The notes below the pieces were generated by a model that saw only the letters and a program-made list of their open reading frames with translations, was not told the DNA's origin and searched no databases. A DNA stretch of 54,964 bases from Salinadaptatus halalkaliphilus (lineage in GTDB: Archaea; Halobacteriota; Halobacteria; Halobacteriales; Natrialbaceae): assembly GCF_006543045.1 (NCBI RefSeq), contig NZ_RBZW01000025.1, forward strand, positions 1 to 54,964. Reading direction: 5' to 3'. Shown here in pieces: positions 52,032 to 54,964 of this stretch; positions within the stretch are counted from its first letter, which is position 1; each line of letters starts with the position of its first letter. The translations under genes were made by a program, and so were the position numbers.

Positions 52032-53312
52032 GTCGTCCACGAGTCGTCGTCGTACGCTCTCGGCGTGGGCCTCGAGTCCTTCCGCTTCCGCGAGCGTCGT
52101 GATCGTTTCGCCGATGGCGTCCAGTCCGTCCCCGGAGAGCCGCTGAACCGTCGTCGAACGCAGAAAGGTCTCGACCGCGAGCCCGCCGGTCACGCGTGCA
52201 CCGCCGTTGGTCGGGAGCACGTGGTTCGTCCCGCTTGCATAGTCACCTGCGGCGACGGGCGTGTTCGGCCCGAGGAAGACGCTGCCGGCGCTGTCGATAC
52301 GATCCAAGATCGATTCGTCGTCGTCGGCTACGATCGTGAGGTGTTCGGGCGCGTACGCCTCCGTAAAGAGAATCGCCTCGCTCATCGATCGTGCGTGGAG
52401 GACGGCGCTGGCGTCGTTCTCCAAGGCCGCCCGAATCACGTCCTCGCGCTCGCGCGCGCCCGCTTGATTCTCGACGGCCTCGGCGATGGCCTCCGCAGTC
52501 GCCTCGTCGTCCGTGATCGCGACGACCGGCGCGTTCGGATCGTGTTCGGCCTGTGCGATTACGTCCGCGGCGACGAGGTCCGGATCGGCCGTTTCGTCGG
52601 CGACGACGACGATTTCGCTCGGGCCCGCGAGGAAGTCGATCTCGACATCACCGCGAACTACCGCCTTGGCTGCGGTCACCCACTTGTTCCCAGGCCCGAC
52701 AATCTTCTGGACGCGCGTGATCGTCTCCGTCCCGTAGGCCAGTCCCGCGATCGCCTGCGCACCGCCGACGCTGTAGACCGCGTCCGCGCCCGCGAGGTCG
52801 ATCGCCGCGAGCGTCGCCGGATTGAGCTCGTCGGCCGGCGGCGTGACGACCGCGACGTGCCCGACCCCGGCGACGACGGCCGGCACGATCCCCATGATCG
52901 CACTCGAGGGATAGGCCGCTGACCCACCGGGAACGTAGACGCCGACCCGATCGATCGGTCGGAATCGCCGGCCGAGCTCCCGACCGTCGTCGAACTCCCG
53001 CCGCCAGTCCTCGGGTAGCTGCGCCTCGTGAAACGCCCTGACGTTTGCGATAGCGGTCTCGATCGCCTCGCGTAACTCGTCGTCGATCTCCTCGAGTGCT
53101 CGTTCGCAGTCGTCGGTGATCTCGAGATTGCCGACCGAGACGCCGTCGAACTCCTCGCTGTACTCGCGGACGGCAACGTCGCCCTCCTCGCGAACCCGGT
53201 CGACGATCTCGCCGACGTCGTCCGTGACAGCTTCGATACCTGCATCACGCTCGAAAAAGGCAGCGCGATCGTCCGGTCCGAGATCGGCGACTGCCCGAAC
53301 GTCGATACTCAT
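52029..53312 (-). CDS. hisD: Histidinol dehydrogenase
   Basis: A 427-residue enzyme that catalyses the last two steps of histidine synthesis (histidinol to histidine, NAD-dependent, zinc). The conserved PIDRVGVYVPGGSAAYPSSA (about 118-137), YSVGGAQAIAGLAYGTETI (about 180-198), KIVGPGNKWVTAAK, and DFLAGPSEIVVVADETADP (about 226-244) are present. AEHDPNAPVVAITDD carries the first His ligand, EAYAPEHLTIVADD the catalytic Glu/His region, and YASGTNHVLPTNGGAR the C-terminal Gly/His region. Length is usual. Its stop overlaps a palindromic element. No other his gene is adjacent. Confidence 0.96.
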   Translation of the reverse strand: MSIDVRAVADLGPDDRAAFFERDAGIEAVTDDVGEIVDRVREEGDVAVREYSEEFDGVSVGNLEITDDCERALEEIDDELREAIETAIANVRAFHEAQLPEDWRREFDDGRELGRRFRPIDRVGVYVPGGSAAYPSSAIMGIVPAVVAGVGHVAVVTPPADELNPATLAAIDLAGADAVYSVGGAQAIAGLAYGTETITRVQKIVGPGNKWVTAAKAVVRGDVEIDFLAGPSEIVVVADETADPDLVAADVIAQAEHDPNAPVVAITDDEATAEAIAEAVENQAGAREREDVIRAALENDASAVLHARSMSEAILFTEAYAPEHLTIVADDDESILDRIDSAGSVFLGPNTPVAAGDYASGTNHVLPTNGGARVTGGLAVETFLRSTTVQRLSGDGLDAIGETITTLAEAEGLEAHAESVRRRLVDD

Positions 53313-53349
53313 GTATACGCGTTCGGATGGCGACCGAAAAACGGTTTCC

Positions 53350-53571
53350 TTACGCGTCGGTGCGTTCGACTTCCCAGATGCCGACGGCGTCCAGCGTCGC
53401 CCGCACGAAGAGACAGACGAGGATCCCGAATCCGACGAGGAGAATCGGTGCCTGGAAGAGCTCTGCGGTGGGCCGCCCGATCACCAACTGTCCGAAGCCT
53501 CGAACGAAGAAACTCGCGATGACGAACCCGAACCCGATCACCGCGAGCTTGACGAATCCTGACTGGTTCAT
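53350..53571 (-). CDS. Small membrane protein, uncharacterised
   Basis: A 73-residue protein with two hydrophobic helices (about 8-28 and 40-62) and a short acidic tail (WEVERTDA). I do not recognise a family beyond small haloarchaeal membrane proteins. It is upstream of hisD on the same strand (37-base gap), and opposite to the next membrane gene. Coding potential and a clear ATG start support it. Confidence 0.65.
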   Translation of the reverse strand: MNQSGFVKLAVIGFGFVIASFFVRGFGQLVIGRPTAELFQAPILLVGFGILVCLFVRATLDAVGIWEVERTDA

Positions 53572-53755
53572 AGTGCCCGTATCGGTGTCTCTACGGCCTC
53601 AAGGGCTAAATTCTATCGATCGAACGACTCGATTCGAACGGCCGACTCGAGACAGTAGTATACTTACGCTCGACGGTCAACGTGATACGCATGCGCGGTC
53701 GCGACCGCATTATCAGATGGTCGGTCGACGGTCACCCGGAGGTCGACGAGCCGTG

Positions 53756-54448
53756 ATGTCGGTCTCCGTCGCCGGCCGATCGATCACGATTCCACGGCCG
53801 ACGCCGATTACGGTTGCCACGTGGCTGACCGTCCTGGTCTTTCAGACGGTGCTCGTTGTGACGTACGCAGCCGCCAGTAACGCTCAAATCGGGCTCTTCC
53901 ACGTCTATCCGTTCGTCTGGATCAACCTCAGCCTCTGGGTCTTCTGGCAAACCGATATCCCAACGGCGGACCGCCGACAACACGCCCTCGCCGGGTCGAT
54001 CGCCATCGGCTACTTCGCAATTCTTGGGTTCTTCGGCGGACTATACGGCTGGCTCCCTCTGTTCGACCACCCGGAACACCATCTCCAATATTTTGAACAG
54101 ATGCAGGGATTCGATCTCGCAGTGACCCTGCCGCCAGGGTACGGTCCAGCGCTGTTCTACGTCAGTCCCACGCTCGCCCTCTCGATTACTCCCTACGCGC
54201 TTATCGGCTATCTGACGCTTGCGTACCTCGTCTACGTCACCGTTCTCGACGCCGCGAACGCGGCCGCCCCGGGGATCCTCGGACTCTTCGCCTGTATCAG
54301 TTGCACCTGGCCGATCATCGCCTCGGCGTTCGTCGGCGCCGGGACATCCACGACACTCGTAGCGGGTATCTACGCGCAGGCGTACGAACTCTCGACGATC
54401 GCGTTCGTCCTGACAGTCTTGCTCCTCTACTGGCGGCCCCTCGAGTAA
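53756..54448 (+). CDS. Multi-pass membrane protein (DUF7546-like)
   Basis: A 230-residue membrane protein with about six helices: TVATWLTVLVFQTVLVVTYA (about 18-37), YPFVWINLSLWVFW, AIGYFAILGFFGGLYGWLP, ALFYVSPTLALSITPYALIG, APGILGLFACISCTWPIIAS and AYELSTIAFVLTVLLLYW. Its function is unknown; I recall a haloarchaeal DUF7546 family of this shape but could not check. ATG 53756 is used; a GTG one codon upstream is possible. It ends just before the putative rRNA operon leader. Confidence 0.7.
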   Translation: MSVSVAGRSITIPRPTPITVATWLTVLVFQTVLVVTYAAASNAQIGLFHVYPFVWINLSLWVFWQTDIPTADRRQHALAGSIAIGYFAILGFFGGLYGWLPLFDHPEHHLQYFEQMQGFDLAVTLPPGYGPALFYVSPTLALSITPYALIGYLTLAYLVYVTVLDAANAAAPGILGLFACISCTWPIIASAFVGAGTSTTLVAGIYAQAYELSTIAFVLTVLLLYWRPLE

Positions 54449-54544
54449 CGGCTGCTCGAGACCACGTTGTGTGAGCGGTATTGGACCGAGGGCTATGGGA
54501 CTGTCCAGCATCTTCGACACTGATCAACGCAGACCACGCCGGGC

Positions 54545-54892
54545 TCGAGACGACGGCCTTATGTACGAACCCGGTCCTCGTATTGAATGCGAACGACGTG
54601 GCGCAAGTCGCCGCGTCCCCTCCGGCCGTTTCCCGGCACGGAGGCTGACACATCCACCCTGTACACGGGGCATTCGGCGCCGGTCTCGACCGACGCCCTT
54701 ATATGCTCCAGTGGCGTACCGATAAATCGGACCAATCGCCCGCCGGATGCGGTTTCCGGCGGCGACCCCGATCCGACGCCCTTAAGTGTATTAGGGTACT
54801 CGGATGGTAATGCAACAGACGATGTGACTGACCGGGCGTTCAACTCGCTCGGTCGTCTCGGGCCGTCAGAGTTCGAAGGGGTTATGTACCCC
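54545..54892 (+). promoter_or_regulatory. Putative tandem rRNA operon promoters
   Basis: Four motifs recur on the plus strand: GACGGCCTTATGTACGAACCC (centre 54560), CGACGCCCTTATATGC (54691-54706), CGACGCCCTTAAGTGT (54774-54789) and TTCGAAGGGGTTATGTACCC (54872-54891). The TTCGA/CGACG plus CTTAWGT pattern resembles the multiple rRNA promoters known upstream of haloarchaeal 16S genes. Spacing is about 83 to 135 bases. Orientation points out of the window to the right. No gene is visible between 54449 and the window end, which supports a leader. Not confirmed, because the 16S gene is outside the window. Confidence 0.6.
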
Positions 54893-54964
54893 GGATGGCT
54901 TACGATTAGGTCCGAAGGAAATGAGGATCCTACCCCTGCGGTCTTCCGTACAGATGGGATCTGA
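54893..54964 (+). other. Probable start of rRNA leader
   Basis: The last 72 bases after the fourth promoter motif show no ORF with support. The sequence CCTACCCCTGCGGTCTTCCG and the following GATGGGATCTGA resemble the 5' leader and processing region before haloarchaeal 16S rRNA as I remember it. No 16S start (ATTCCGGTTGATCC) is present. Confidence 0.4.

Overview
This window comes from a haloarchaeon. The predicted proteins are strongly acidic and the DNA is GC-rich. Secretion uses Tat signals with lipoboxes and a PGF-CTERM anchor. Archaeal or haloarchaeal markers include Orc1/Cdc6, GatE, SRP19, Gar1, CetZ, MptE, HalOD1, TrmB and a presenilin-type protease. Gene content and the IS6-type remnant look most like Natrialbales (Natrinema/Haloterrigena-like), but that placement is inference. 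No plasmid or provirus hallmark is seen; the content is chromosomal.

Layout. Positions 1-1740 are decayed DNA: a broken IS6-type transposase, an unassigned ORF and a DUF4395 gene with two frameshifts. 1741-16909 is mostly housekeeping: a zinc-finger protein, fumarase, a YdbS/YdbT-like PH-domain pair, BolA, a membrane protein with an Xre regulator, cysteinyl-tRNA synthetase, an HD hydrolase, a presenilin-like protease, SRP19-Gar1, and a divergent corrinoid uptake locus (btuF against btuC-btuD). 17164-23615 holds a creatininase-family hydrolase, a methyltransferase, GatE, a zinc-ribbon protein, a HEAT-repeat protein and a zinc-finger/RecA-like protein. trmJ and an HAD hydrolase follow. A probable replication origin with five ORB-like boxes around an AT-richer stretch lies at 25531-26056, directly upstream of orc1/cdc6.

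27516-37683 holds a degenerate adenylate-forming enzyme homologue, FolP and MptE (pterin synthesis), CetZ, a substrate-binding lipoprotein that looks circularly permuted, a PAP2 membrane enzyme, photolyase and a HalOD1 protein. 37707-46480 is a sugar uptake and catabolism block on the minus strand: TrmB-type regulator, binding protein, two permeases, ATPase, Gfo/Idh oxidoreductase and a xylose-isomerase-like TIM-barrel protein. 46684-54448 holds MscS, two UspA proteins, DUF5816, a class V aminotransferase, dodecin, IscA/HesB, HisD and small membrane proteins. The window ends in a stretch with four repeated promoter-like motifs that looks like the leader of an rRNA operon; the 16S gene itself lies beyond the end.

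The most unusual feature is a dispersed ~85-bp palindromic element. It has five close copies (7103, 7800, 37214, 51065, 51946), one variant (30863) and two worn copies (38739, 45335). Copies repeatedly overlap the stop codon of the adjacent gene with one fixed end. One copy has its central loop inverted, and another supplies the C-terminus of a small gene. The permuted substrate-binding protein and the origin region are the other main points of interest.
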